A stretch of DNA of 64,000 nucleotides from Orychophragmus violaceus (Eukaryota > Streptophyta > Magnoliopsida > Brassicales > Brassicaceae), in assembly GCA_030180135.1 (NCBI GenBank), contig CM058234.1:27004766-27068765 (forward strand), read 5' to 3'. The notes beneath the pieces were generated by a model. The model was not told the DNA's origin and did no database searches. It worked only from the letters and a program-made list of their open reading frames with translations. A program made the position numbers and the translations under genes. Shown here piece by piece: positions 33,400 to 44,540 of the stretch. The stretch's first letter is position 1; every line of letters begins with the position of its first letter.

Positions 33400-36300
33400 G
33401 GTTCAACAGCAACAGTAATCTTATCATGCCCCTTATTTATGTACTTAAATAAGTATTTGATTGAGCCCATTTGATTGCACCACTCGACGTTAATATGAGC
33501 TCGATACCGTTTGGACAACTTCTTGTTATATGGAATAATGTATCTGTTGTCCAACTTAATACCATTTTTCTCAACAAAACCATATTCTTGTTCCCTTCTT
33601 CTATAAATTGGAAAGCCTTCCTTGTTGATTGTAGTGGTCTCTGCAAATTGCTTAGGATATAATTTTGAACACTTACCATTTTCCATACATGGTGATTTCA
33701 TGTTGAGATCTCCACAAGGTCCATGTATCATCATGTCCTTTACTACTTCATAAAGCTCAGGATCTTTAATCTTGTCAGGTATCTCTGCTGAGATGATCCG
33801 GTCTATATCTTGAGTAGTGGGAAACTTGGATTTAGGATGCATAAACAGTAAAATGTGAGCATGAGGTAGACCACGCTTTTGAAACTCTATGGTATACATT
33901 GCTGAAATGAAATAAAAACACCAATCACATAATTAACATTTGATCAAATTCACGTAATTTAAAATGCTTATTAAAGTATTTAAAAAGACTTACATGCGAC
34001 TGTTTTTCCAAGCAGTTGTTTTGTTGTCAAATCTCGCATTAGAGCTTCCAACTTCAACTTAAAATCCGACAAAGGATATCAGGTCTACCATCATGCTTCA
34101 AATTACACTTACTTAGACACCTTGTGATCTCAGGCCCCTTTGGGTTACATGTAAATGTAATAAAAAGATCAGGAAAACCGAAATGTTTGCATATCGCCAT
34201 TGCATCTAAATATTTGTTCTTGAAGGAATTTCTAGGCAGTTCCTATTCCAATTAGGCAACCCTAGGTATAAATTCCAAGCCTAGGATCTAGGTTCCATGC
34301 TTAGAGTCGATTCTACATTCCAGATCTCGAATATACCTGGATGATTTGCAGCGGAAGATTAATAGGGATTCGAGATCAATAGTGCCTCAAGTGCTGCGCC
34401 TCTACTGGTATCCACACGCACACAAACTAGAACAGACGGGATGCTAGTGCCGTTAGAGATCTAATCTCTTAGGGTTACCTACGTTTTTGTTCTAAGTTTC
34501 TGGGTCAATTTTCGGCTCAACTCTCTTTGTAACTCGCGTGTCACATATCTTATATATGTGCACTCGTAAACCCTAGTCTTGTGTCAATCGACACAGATAT
34601 GCAACGATCAACACAGACCGATTAAACTCTTGTGTCGATCGATACATATACCTGCATCGATCAACACACCCTTCAGAAACGTGTATAACAATTATACATT
34701 TATTGGATCATTCCAATAATGATCAACCCTATATAAAGCTTCCAGTTTGTTTAGGTGTGTGACCCTGTAGGATCATGTAATACTAGCAATGAGTTCTAAA
34801 CTCATAGATCATAAGTGGCTTCTAGCAAATCATTATGATCACCTTGTATTACATGACTGTCTTATCTCAACAACACAATTGTTACTAAAGTAAGTACAAG
34901 AATGATTTCAGGACATTCCCAACAGTTCTTCATGTATCTCGGTCCACCAATGAACGAAGCAGGCAAATAGTATTTATTCCCTTGTTCATGCATATCTGAT
35001 CCTCCTTCATTCTCAGACTGTTTAGTGGAATCATATGAGTCTGACCTAAGAGATTTTTGATTCTGCCTTAGATATCGTAACCTATTAGCTTCAATGGTTG
35101 TAAAAGAGTCCACCAGAAATTGCTGAAACAATCTTTTAGAATGCAGAAGTGTGTGACATTCATTTTCCCTTTCTTGCAAGCGAAAGGCGAACCATTGTCT
35201 CATGCTGATATTCTCCCTTTTTAGCTTATGTGTAGCCTCTGTTACTCGTTTTTTGATTCCAAGTCTGAAACCATCTTCTCCATATGTGAATATCAATGGA
35301 TACTGTAGCGCCAAATATGAGGGATGGATTTCACTGATTCTTTCGAGAACTCTAGAATCCTTATCTTGCAACACAATATCTCTTCGATCCATTTCTAAAT
35401 TGAAATCTTTCGGGATCAATGCAGCAACTTCAGAAGCTGTAGGAGTATCATATGTCCTACCATCTTTCTCACGACTACTAATAATCCTCATATGAAAAGA
35501 TTCGGCTGGATTAATCTCAAACCTTTCCCTTGCTTTCCTAAACTTTGTAACATAAGGATTGACTTCGTCCAACATCTTAATAAAAGAGTCAATAAGTTTC
35601 TTTCTCAGATCCTGCTTCTTTGCACTTTTGTCTGAGTTTTTATTCTGACTGGAACAAAGAAACAATAAATAAAAAATATGTTAGATAGTTAATCATATTA
35701 CGACGCAATATATGCAAATTTATAGATAGGAAACGTTATTGGGAGTTTGTAACATTACCTCATTACTGAAATACGGTTTTCTATCTCATTTTGAGTGTCA
35801 ATAATATAGAGTTGATAGAACTTTGGTTTTTCACCATCTTTAGGCCTCATACTTCCCATTCTATGGTAATTTTCGCCTTGTAGTTGAAACATTTTTGGTC
35901 CTCGTCCCTGTGGGACGGTGCGATCTACCTTACCACCAAGAGAAGTCATTGAGAAAAGCATATTGAGTGCCATGTTATTCTCACGATAATATCTGCCAAT
36001 TGGAGTATCCTCTTTCAAAAGCTTTCTTAGTGACTCAGGCGATTGTTTAAGTAATGGCAATTCCACTTAGCCTTGACCACAACACAACCCAAACTTAGGT
36101 CTGCCTCTTGTTTGTTTATTCACACGCTCACCATGCCACATCATAGCACCACAGAATTCACATATAAAAGTTAGGTCTCATTCATCGACATATTCTGTCA
36201 ATTACAAAAACAGATGTGTAACTCGATTTGAAAGTAAAACCTAATATGATCTAGCTCTTAAAAAGTATTACAATCATCAATTGTACCTGATATTTTCTTT

Positions 36301-36675
36301 GTGGATCCACGTTTTGTTTGTTGTGGATTCTGAAAAATGTTTTTAAATAGTTCTGCCATTGAGAGTATTTGTTTTTGCATGCTGTCAGTTTCGTTCTGTT
36401 CTTGTGTCTCTTCACCATCAGAATCCGTATAGCTTTCTTCACTACTGCAGTCATATATCTGTTCAGAATATTCATCCGATGCATCTGTAAAAACACATTG
36501 TAAATGATTATGTATTATTGGATAGAAGCTATCAGTAATTGTGTAATATAAATAACTTACAATCTGAATTGTCAAAGTTTCCAAAATCTTCTTCTTCTAA
36601 GCCATTGAACTCGTCATCTTCTTCGATGTTAGCATGTTGTCTTTGGTTGTGCTGTGTTTTATCCAAGTAAGACAT
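33400..36675 (-). pseudogene. Helitron Rep-helicase, N-terminal half (HUH Rep domain)
   Basis: The gene starts at ATG 36675 (MSYLDKTQHNQRQH) and has several introns. The exon near 36065-35757 has the VDRTVPQGRGPKMFQLQGE block typical of Helitron N-terminal regions, and the exon at about 35650-34925 has MRIISSREKDGRTYDTPTASE and LQYPLIF. After a solo LTR, DAMAICKHFGFPDLFITFT follows, and the exon from 33899 holds the HUH motif ([15 protein letters not shown]) and the two-tyrosine motif ([11 protein letters not shown]). HUH endonucleases nick DNA to start rolling-circle transposition. At least two in-frame stops are seen around 36140 and 36066, where GQG-stop-VELP replaces the usual GQGKVELP. 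The copia B and solo LTR insertions also break it. Confidence 0.88.
34221..34924 (-). repeat. Solo LTR of a copia B relative
   Basis: 704 bp similar to the 730-bp copia B LTRs throughout, with a perfect 5-bp target duplication GTTCT (34216-34220 and 34925-34929) and no internal region. This is what recombination between the two LTRs of one element leaves behind. It is visibly more diverged than copia B, and its box pairs at 34580-34616 and 34631-34668 are degenerate (CAATCGACACA, CGATCAACAC). Confidence 0.9.
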
Positions 36676-36714
36676 GATATGCGATCAATACATGATAACA
36701 GTGCTAACATTGTA

Positions 36715-38795
36715 GAGTTCATATCTTAAGACATCTAATGTCTTTAGCAGCAGTCTGACCCTAAGTCGCTCTCGCTCAGCGTGTGTCGAAGGACACCGCG
36801 TCTTGCTAAGAGTAATGCCAAGAGTCATTGGCATGAAGCCCTTCTTGAAATCATGCATACTGGGCATGTGCAAGACCTTATCCATATAAGTATCTTGACA
36901 TAATCCAATTAGCTTGTCCAATCTATCTCTATAGATTAATATTTCAAGAATGTATACGGCTTCTCCCATGTTTTTATCGAAAAAACAATTTTCGAGTCAA
37001 GTCTTAACAGACTAAAACAATGGAACTTCATTTCCAAAAAGCAGTATGTTATCAACATACAGTACGAGAAATGCAACTGCGCTCCCCTTAGTTATCTTGT
37101 AAACACATGGTTCCTCTTCGTTCCTGATGAAGTCAAACCTTTTGACTGCTTCATCAAAACGAAGATTCCAACTCCAAGATGCTTGCTTCAGTCCACAAAT
37201 GGATCGATGAAGCTTGCATACCTTCCTAGCAGCATTAGGATCAATGAAATCTTCAGGTTGTGTCATATACACATCCTTTTTCCAGAATTCCATCAAGGGG
37301 AACTGTTTTCACATCAATCTGCCCGATCTCATAATCATAATGAGCGGCGGTTGCTAGGAGAATCCGAATGGACTTAAGCATAGTGACTGGGGAATGGGTT
37401 TCTTCATAGTCACTCAATACTATGAATTCGCTTGAAACCTTTTGCCACCAACCTAGCTTTGTATATCTGAATATAACCATCCATATCAACTTTTCTTCTT
37501 GAAAATCCATTTACACTCAATGGTTTTTACACCATCGGGTAAATCAACTAATGTCCACACTTGGTTCTGTGATATGGATCCCATTTCGGATTCAGCGGCT
37601 TTCAGCCATTTTTGGAGTCAGGTCCCAACATTGCTTCTTCATAATTCGCAGGCTCGTCACTTTCAATGATCAGCAGATCACGGCAATTGGTTACGAGAAA
37701 TCCAAATTTCTCGGGTTCGTGACGAATCCTTTGCGAACTTCAGGCACCACAGGTGTAGGTTCTACAACTCTTTGTAGATCCAATTGCTTCTCTTCCTCAT
37801 CAGGTTGAGCAGCCTCCTGTGATTTTTGAATTTCATCGAGTTGTACTTTACTCCCACTGTTCTTCCTGGAAAGAAATCTTTCTTAAGAAAACACAGTTCC
37901 GAGCAACAAACATTTTGTTCTCGGACCGGTTGTAAAAGTAACATGCCTTGGTCTCCTTAGGATAACCAATGAAGTAGCAATTCTCGGATTTGGGTGAGAG
38001 CTTATCAGAGATTAAACGTTTTGAATAAGCCTCACAACCCCAAACCTTCATAAAAGACAAATTAGGAACATTTCCAGCCCACATCTCATGCGGTGTCTTT
38101 GCAACTGATTTTGATGGAACCCTATTTAGTGTAAACGTAGATGTTTCTAGAGCGTATTCTTAGAAGGATAATGGAAGATCTAAGTGACTCATCATTTATC
38201 GAACCTTATCTAATAAAGTCCAATTCAGGAGGAGTGAGTTGTGAAACAATTCCACAATCTCTCAGATGATCACTAAATTCTTGACTTAAGTATTCACCTC
38301 CATGATCTCATCATGGAGATTTAATACTTTTGCCAAGTTGATTATGTACTTCATTCTGGAATTCTTTGAACTTTTCAAAAGATTCCGACTTATGTCTCAT
38401 TAATTAGACATAATCGTACCTACTGAAATTATCAGTAAAGGTAATGAAGTACTGAAAGTTTCCTCTAGCATTAGTGCTCATTGGCCCATACACATCCGTA
38501 TGTATAAAGCCCAATAAGCTTTTGGCCCTTTCATTTCGTTCGTTCGCAACCTGTGTCGATCGATACACATATTGTGTCGATCGACACTACCTTTGTTGAA
38601 AGGGGCTTTTGTCGTTTTACCCAATAAACAAGGTTCGCATTTCTCACATGATTCATAATCAAATGAGCCCAAAAGTCCATCACTATGGAGCTTATGAATC
38701 CGTTCTCATTTATGTGGCCCAAACGACAATGCCAGAGAAAAGCTTGATTCGTATCATTTGATTTGAATCTCTTGGTACTAATGTTATAGTTAGGC
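36715..38795 (-). mobile_element. Copia pol fragment without LTRs
   Basis: The minus strand has pieces of one copia pol in order: GAG-pre-integrase near 38750-38640, a LGKTTKAPFNK segment at 38600, integrase and linker (38084-37848), reverse transcriptase with YVDNILLFGNEVPL (37296-37012; Asn again in place of the second Asp), and the connection domain (36969-36720). It resembles copia B more than A2. No LTR or target duplication is seen at either end. It abuts the Helitron start on the left and a truncated CACTA transposase on the right. A box pair (38552-38588) lies inside coding sequence and leaves the local frame open. Confidence 0.78.
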
Positions 38796-39070
38796 ATGTT
38801 TGTTATCAGGATGGACAACGCACGGAAGGTTAGCATGTCCATATTGCCAGGAAAAGACTGATGCATTCCAGTTGAAGAACGGACGCAAATCTTGATGGTT
38901 TGATTATCATAGAAGATTTCTACCTCATGATCATCCATATCGGAAAAACACAAAACGTTTTACAAAGAAGAGGAAAGTGTTTGATGATCCTATTCTCTAA
39001 GATGATGGGTCGACTACTTTGGCCTCATAGAAACCTTTGGTGCATTAAGAACCCGTGATTGTGGTGGAAA
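38796..39070 (+). pseudogene. CACTA TNP2 transposase, N-terminal fragment
   Basis: Reading on the plus strand across several frames, this gives pieces typical of the TNP2 family: the DAFQLKNGRK-like stretch, RRFLPHDHPYR and KRFTKKRKVFDDP. The protein then runs into the copia A2 insertion at the duplicated GGAAA, and continues at 46837 with GHENVYATGLSHNW. The N-terminal third of TNP2 is missing, because the copia pol fragment begins at about 38795. At least three stops lie in the final 130 bp. Confidence 0.65.
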
Positions 39071-39705
39071 TGTAGGAAGTTTTGGTTGATCCTGATTCAA
39101 TTCTCATATTGATATCAACCTAAACATGCATTAGATCTAGGTGTTCTTATTTAGAAACATATGATCTCACCTTTTACCTGTTTGTTTGCAGCGGAATTGA
39201 TGAACAGGTCAATGATCAGGGAGATACACCGAGAGATGGATCCTCCAGAGGCTCACACACGCAATCACAGGAAACTGGTTGCTAGACCGAGCTGAGATGG
39301 GGCGCAGAGAGAGAGGAGAATCGCGGCTAGGGTTGGTCCAGAGGGAAAAACAGACTCAAGTTTTATTCATAAAACTTGTCTAATTCCTTTTGGGCTTTAT
39401 GGGCCCAAATACCAATCTGATTAAATTCCATTTAATCAGACCCATTAATTCTTCTCTCTTACTACGACAAATGCCTAGCACTTTTGTCGTACTTCTGCTA
39501 AGCCGTTCCAACATTATTTCCTGCTAGCTTAAGCGTGTGACCCATATGGGATCATACAATAAAGGCAATAAGTCCAAGACTTATAGATCATGAGCGGACT
39601 CTAGCAAGCCATCATGACCCCCAGCATTGTATGACTTATGTCTGATCACTGACATACTCTTACGTTATAGAGACAGTACAGAGATTGCTGGACACAATTC
39701 CAACA
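39071..39705 (-). repeat. Copia A2 3' LTR
   Basis: 635-bp direct repeat of 46202-46836. Preceded by GGAAA (39066-39070). Confidence 0.95.
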
Positions 39706-40562
39706 ATCTCCCACTTGAACTGGAATCTCTGTATTCATAATCCCTTTCGTCTCAATATCTCGATTAGTCATAAGGCAAGATTAGTGTCATCCTTATAAAG
39801 CCTAATCTTGTTCATCGGACTCTGATTTGATACTGACAATCCAAACGACTCGGGAAAGTCCGTTTGAGCATGGCCATGCGTTTTCCAGTATTCAAATCTC
39901 CGATTGGCCTAGAGATATTCACTCCATTTATATTGGAGGGACAAATCCCATCTTGTTCCATCACTGTAAACTACTCATTTCATGATGTACCCAAACAAGG
40001 TCCTTATAGCTATCGCAGAACGATAGCGTTAGACAATGATCAAAGTGCATCAGTCCATATGCAGTCACATGCATGCGAACTCAGGTCTAAGGACTATACT
40101 CTATAGTCGTAGTAAGAATCTCTTATGACACAGATATAAATATCCTGAAGAGTTCTTATTAGCGGGTCTTGTCCGGTCGTATGTTCCCAACATACACCTA
40201 TGTACTGACTTTGATGCCGAGCATCTATGACACACTGAGACTTTGTCATAAGTCACGTACCAATCCAGTCTTACACGGTTGTTGGTGTTCCAATTTCAAC
40301 AACCTTCGACTAGGGACAGGATGATATAAAACATTTATCAAATATAGGATCTCATGATCAAGCTAAATGACTTCGATAACTCAAGATCAAATCATTTACT
40401 TCGATGACCTATAAAATGGTTCATATCATTTTGGAACGATTATTTCATCACAGTTAAAATAATCTTGAAATAATAATTTCATTAAAACATAAATAATAAT
40501 GTTTTACAAGAACGTATCAAATAACTAAAATAAAGCTCACAAAACTCCCACTCAAATTTAGA
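39706..40562 (-). other. Copia A2 3' untranslated region and purine tract
   Basis: Non-coding between the gag-pol stop and the 3' LTR, homologous to 11076-11937 of A1. The purine tract is at 39706-39716 on the minus strand. ORF 39864-40106 on the other strand has no domain. Confidence 0.7.
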
Positions 40563-43500
40563 TTACATTTCAATGTTTCTAATGCCTACAGCTTCAGTCA
40601 GGAACTCGAGCTTAGGCCTTGGGAGTGGCTTTGTCAACGGATCAGCGACGTTATCATCTGTCGGAACTCGGCTGATCTTGACTTCCTTTCTATTAATGAT
40701 GTCACGTATCAAGTGATATCTTCTTTGAACATGCTTGGATTTCTGGTGTGATCTTGGTTCCTTTGCCTGAGCTATAGCACCATTGTTGTCACAAAATAGT
40801 GCCAGAGGCTCAGCCGCATCTGGTATCACACCTAGTTCCATAATGAACTTTCGAATCCAAACAGCTTCCTTCGCTGCTTCTGAGGCGGCGATATATTCAG
40901 CTTCTGTAGTGGAATCAGCAACGGTGTCCTGCTTGGAGCTTCTCCAACTTACTGCACCGCCATTCAGACAAAAGACATAACCGGACTGTGACCGGAAATC
41001 ATCTGTGTCTGTCTGGAAACTTGCGTCCGTGAATCCACTGACTTTAAGCACATCACTTCCACCGTACACTAAGAACTTATCCTTAGTATGTCTTAGATAC
41101 TTCAAGATGTTCTTTACGGCAATCCAATGGTTTTCACCTGGATTTGACTGGTATCTACTCGTCATGCTCAATGCGTAAGCAACATCAGGACGAGTACAGA
41201 TCATGGCATACATGACAGATCCTATTGCAGATGCATAAGGAATATTCTTCATGCGCTCAAGCTCAGCAGCCGACGTAGGGCTCTGCTTCTTGCTTAGCGT
41301 CGTGCCATGTACCATTGGCGTGAAGCCCTTCTTGGAATCTTTCATGCTGAATCTTTGTAGGACTTTGTCAATGTATGAGTCTTGACACAAGCCTATCAGC
41401 CTCTTAGGTCTATCCCGATAGATCCTAATTCCAAGAACGTATGCGGCTTCACCCATGTCTTTCATGGAAAAACAACTTCCAAGCCAGTCTTTTACAGACT
41501 TCAGCATTGGAATGTCGTTTCCGAGAAGCAGTATGTCATCAACATACAGAATAAGAAAAACGATTTTGCTCCCACTAGTTTTCTTATACACGCATTGTTC
41601 TTCTTCGTTTCTGATAAAGTCAAATTGCTTGATCGCTTCATCAAAACGAAGATTCCAGCTCCTCGATGCTTGCTTCAATCCATAAATGGATTTATGAAGT
41701 TTGCATACTTTCCCAGCATTCTTTGGATCTATGTAACCGTCAGGTTGCGTCATATACACATCCTCTTCCAGAATACCATTCAGGAAGGAGGTTTTCACGT
41801 CCATCTGCCAAATTTCATAATCATGAAAAGCTGCAGTTGCTAGTAGAATCCGAATAGATTTCATCATAGCCACCGGTGAATAGGTTTCATCGTAGTCCAC
41901 ACCGTGAACTTGTCTGAAACCTTTTGCCACCAACCTGGCTTTATAAATCTGGACATTTCCATCCACGTCAATCTTCTTCTTGAAGATCCATTTGCACTCG
42001 ATGGCTTTTACACCAACGGGTAAGTCAACCAACGAAAATACTTGGTTGACCGACATGGAGTCCATTTCGGAATCAGTGGCCTTGCGCCACTTAGAGGAAT
42101 CTGGGCCCATCATGGCTTGATTGAAGTTCGATGGTTCATCACCATCAATGATCAAAAGATCATGACAGTCAGTCACGAGGAATCCCTGATATCTCTCGGG
42201 TTCGTGACGGATCCTCCCGGATCTTCGAACTTCAGGTACTACAGGTTCAGGCTCTACAATTTCTTGTAGATCCTCCTGCTGCTCTTCCTCATTAGGTTGA
42301 GCAGTATCCTGTTCATCTTGAATTTCTTCAAGCAGTACCTTACTCCCACTGTCTTTCTTAGAGAGAAACTCTCTCTCAAGAAAGTTACAATCCCGGGCAA
42401 CAAAGATCTTGTTCTCGGAACGTAGATAGAAGTAATAAGCCTTGGTTTCCCGTGGATAACCAATGAAGTAGCATTTATCAGATTTTGGTGTAAGCTTATC
42501 TGAGATTAATCTCTTAACATAGGCTTCACAACCCCAAATTCTTAGATAAGACAGCACTGGAGCTTCTCCAGTCCATAATTCATATGGTGTCTTTGCTACT
42601 GCCTTTGATGGCGCTCTGTTTAGTGTGAACACTGCTGTTAGCAGAGCATATCCCCAAAGGGATATTGGAAGGTCTGTGTGACTCATCATAGATCGAACCA
42701 TATCCAATAAGGTCCGATTTCTCCTCTCAGAAACACCATTCCATTGAGGTGTTCCAGGAGGAGTGAGTTGGGATACAATCCCACACTCTCTCAGATGATC
42801 ACTGAATTCTTGGCTTAAGTATTCTCCTCCTCGGTCGGACCGAAGAGCCTTAATGCTTTTGCCAAGTTGGTTCTGTACTTCATTTTGGAATTCTCTGAAC
42901 TTCTCAAAAGATTCAGACTTATGTTTCATCAAGTAAACATATCCATACCTACTGAAATCATCAGTGAAGGTAATGAAGTACTGATAGTTTCCTCTTGCAT
43001 TAGTGGACATTGGGCCACACACATCAGTGTGTATCAGGCCCAATAAGTCACTGGCCCTCTCGTTAGGTTTATTAAAGGGGGCCCGTGTCATTTTTCCCAT
43101 CATGCAGGATTCGCATTTCTCACATGACTCAAAGTCAAATGAGCCAAGAAGTCCATTCGAATGGAGCCTCTTGATGCGTTTCTCGCTGATGTGCCCTAAA
43201 CGACAATGCCATAGAAACGTTCGGTTTTCCTCATTAGGTTTAAACCGTTTTGTATTAATGTTATAAATTGGCGCGGATTGATCGAGTATGTAAAGCCCAT
43301 TCGTAAGAGGGGCAGAACCATAGAACAAATTGTTGCGATTGAAGGAACATAATTTATTCTTAACTGAAAAATCATAACCTTCCAAATCCAACAAAGAAAT
43401 TGAAATAATATTTCTGCTTATAGCAGGTACAAAATAACAATTATTAAGTTCTAAAATCAATCCCGAAGGTAAAGACAACAAGTAAGTTCCTACAGCTAGT

Positions 43501-44540
43501 GCTGAAACTTTCGCTCCATTCCCAACTCGTAGTTCCACTTGTCCTTGCTTCAGCCTTCTACTGTTGCTGAGTGCCTGCATATTAGTACAAATATGAGCCC
43601 CACAACCAGTATCCATGACCCATGAGGTATTATCAGAAGTAGTTGTATTAACTTCTATAACAAAAATACCTGATGAAGAAGTCTCGAAAGTCTTCTTCTT
43701 TAATTCCTTTAGACCTTCCTGGAATTTCTTGCAATCTCTTCTCCAATGCCCCAGTTCTTTGCAGAACCTGCACATGTCAGTAGGCCCAGCCTTGGACTTG
43801 GGCTTGGGCTTTGGCGTGTCTGAGTCCACGACTTGGACACCCTTGGCCTTTCCCTTATCCTTAGCAGAAGACTTCTTAAACCCCTTGCCCTTTTGTACCA
43901 TAAGTACATTGGGGTCCTTGGCGGTTTTCTTCAAGTTGGGCTCTGCAGTCTTGAGCATTCCGTGAAGCTCAGGCAGTGTCTTACTCAAGCCATGCATGTT
44001 AAAGTTCAGAATGAACTGATCATAGCTTGCAGGTAAAGACTGCAGAATGATGTCGCAGGCAAGTTCCTGGCTGATTGGGCAGTCGAGTTTGTGAAGATGA
44101 TCGAGATAACCCATCATCTTCAACACATGAGGACTCACTGCCGCATTCGCAGCCAACTTACAGTCCAAGAGGTTCTTAACTGTCTGGAACCTCTCGGTCC
44201 TAGCCTGCTCCTGAAAAAGCGATTTCAGGCTTGCCATGATCTCGATTGGAGACAACACACTTTCGAACTGCTTTTGCAGCTCTGGAGTCATTGTCACCAA
44301 CATCAGGCAATAAACATCATTTTCATCTGACGAATGCTTTTCCCAAGCATTGTGCAGAGTCCTGGCAGCATTGGCAAGAGGCCTCTCGGGGAGGGGATCT
44401 CGAAGGACGTAATCCTTCTTCTCCTGCTTGAGGACCAGCCTCAAGTTCCTTGACCATGTCAGGAAGTTCGTTCCAGTCAGCTTCTCCTTCTCGAGAACAG
44501 ACCGGATCGAGAACGTGTTTTGTGTGCTTGTAGTAGTCAT
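40563..44540 (-). CDS. Copia A2 gag-pol polyprotein
   Basis: A single ORF of 1325 codons with no break, the usual size for plant copia polyproteins. Domains in order: gag (about 1-250); CCHC zinc knuckle C257, C260, H265, C270; aspartic protease with D310-T-G; integrase zinc-binding H445, H450, C473, C476; integrase catalytic triad D505, D569, E605, with the D-35-E spacing preserved; reverse transcriptase (about 845-1090) with D914 and YVDD at 999-1002; RNase H (about 1165-1300) with TDASF, STTEAEYIA and a catalytic D1251 region. All catalytic residues are present. The start ATG 44540 is the first in the frame and matches the starts of the related copies. The protein would make capsids, copy the RNA and integrate the cDNA in the nucleus. 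Confidence 0.96.
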   Translation of the reverse strand: MTTTSTQNTFSIRSVLEKEKLTGTNFLTWSRNLRLVLKQEKKDYVLRDPLPERPLANAARTLHNAWEKHSSDENDVYCLMLVTMTPELQKQFESVLSPIEIMASLKSLFQEQARTERFQTVKNLLDCKLAANAAVSPHVLKMMGYLDHLHKLDCPISQELACDIILQSLPASYDQFILNFNMHGLSKTLPELHGMLKTAEPNLKKTAKDPNVLMVQKGKGFKKSSAKDKGKAKGVQVVDSDTPKPKPKSKAGPTDMCRFCKELGHWRRDCKKFQEGLKELKKKTFETSSSGIFVIEVNTTTSDNTSWVMDTGCGAHICTNMQALSNSRRLKQGQVELRVGNGAKVSALAVGTYLLSLPSGLILELNNCYFVPAISRNIISISLLDLEGYDFSVKNKLCSFNRNNLFYGSAPLTNGLYILDQSAPIYNINTKRFKPNEENRTFLWHCRLGHISEKRIKRLHSNGLLGSFDFESCEKCESCMMGKMTRAPFNKPNERASDLLGLIHTDVCGPMSTNARGNYQYFITFTDDFSRYGYVYLMKHKSESFEKFREFQNEVQNQLGKSIKALRSDRGGEYLSQEFSDHLRECGIVSQLTPPGTPQWNGVSERRNRTLLDMVRSMMSHTDLPISLWGYALLTAVFTLNRAPSKAVAKTPYELWTGEAPVLSYLRIWGCEAYVKRLISDKLTPKSDKCYFIGYPRETKAYYFYLRSENKIFVARDCNFLEREFLSKKDSGSKVLLEEIQDEQDTAQPNEEEQQEDLQEIVEPEPVVPEVRRSGRIRHEPERYQGFLVTDCHDLLIIDGDEPSNFNQAMMGPDSSKWRKATDSEMDSMSVNQVFSLVDLPVGVKAIECKWIFKKKIDVDGNVQIYKARLVAKGFRQVHGVDYDETYSPVAMMKSIRILLATAAFHDYEIWQMDVKTSFLNGILEEDVYMTQPDGYIDPKNAGKVCKLHKSIYGLKQASRSWNLRFDEAIKQFDFIRNEEEQCVYKKTSGSKIVFLILYVDDILLLGNDIPMLKSVKDWLGSCFSMKDMGEAAYVLGIRIYRDRPKRLIGLCQDSYIDKVLQRFSMKDSKKGFTPMVHGTTLSKKQSPTSAAELERMKNIPYASAIGSVMYAMICTRPDVAYALSMTSRYQSNPGENHWIAVKNILKYLRHTKDKFLVYGGSDVLKVSGFTDASFQTDTDDFRSQSGYVFCLNGGAVSWRSSKQDTVADSTTEAEYIAASEAAKEAVWIRKFIMELGVIPDAAEPLALFCDNNGAIAQAKEPRSHQKSKHVQRRYHLIRDIINRKEVKISRVPTDDNVADPLTKPLPRPKLEFLTEAVGIRNIEM

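Noticed and set aside
40783..43266. Plus-strand ORFs across the A2 gag-pol region.
   Set aside because: Shadows of the intact minus-strand polyprotein.
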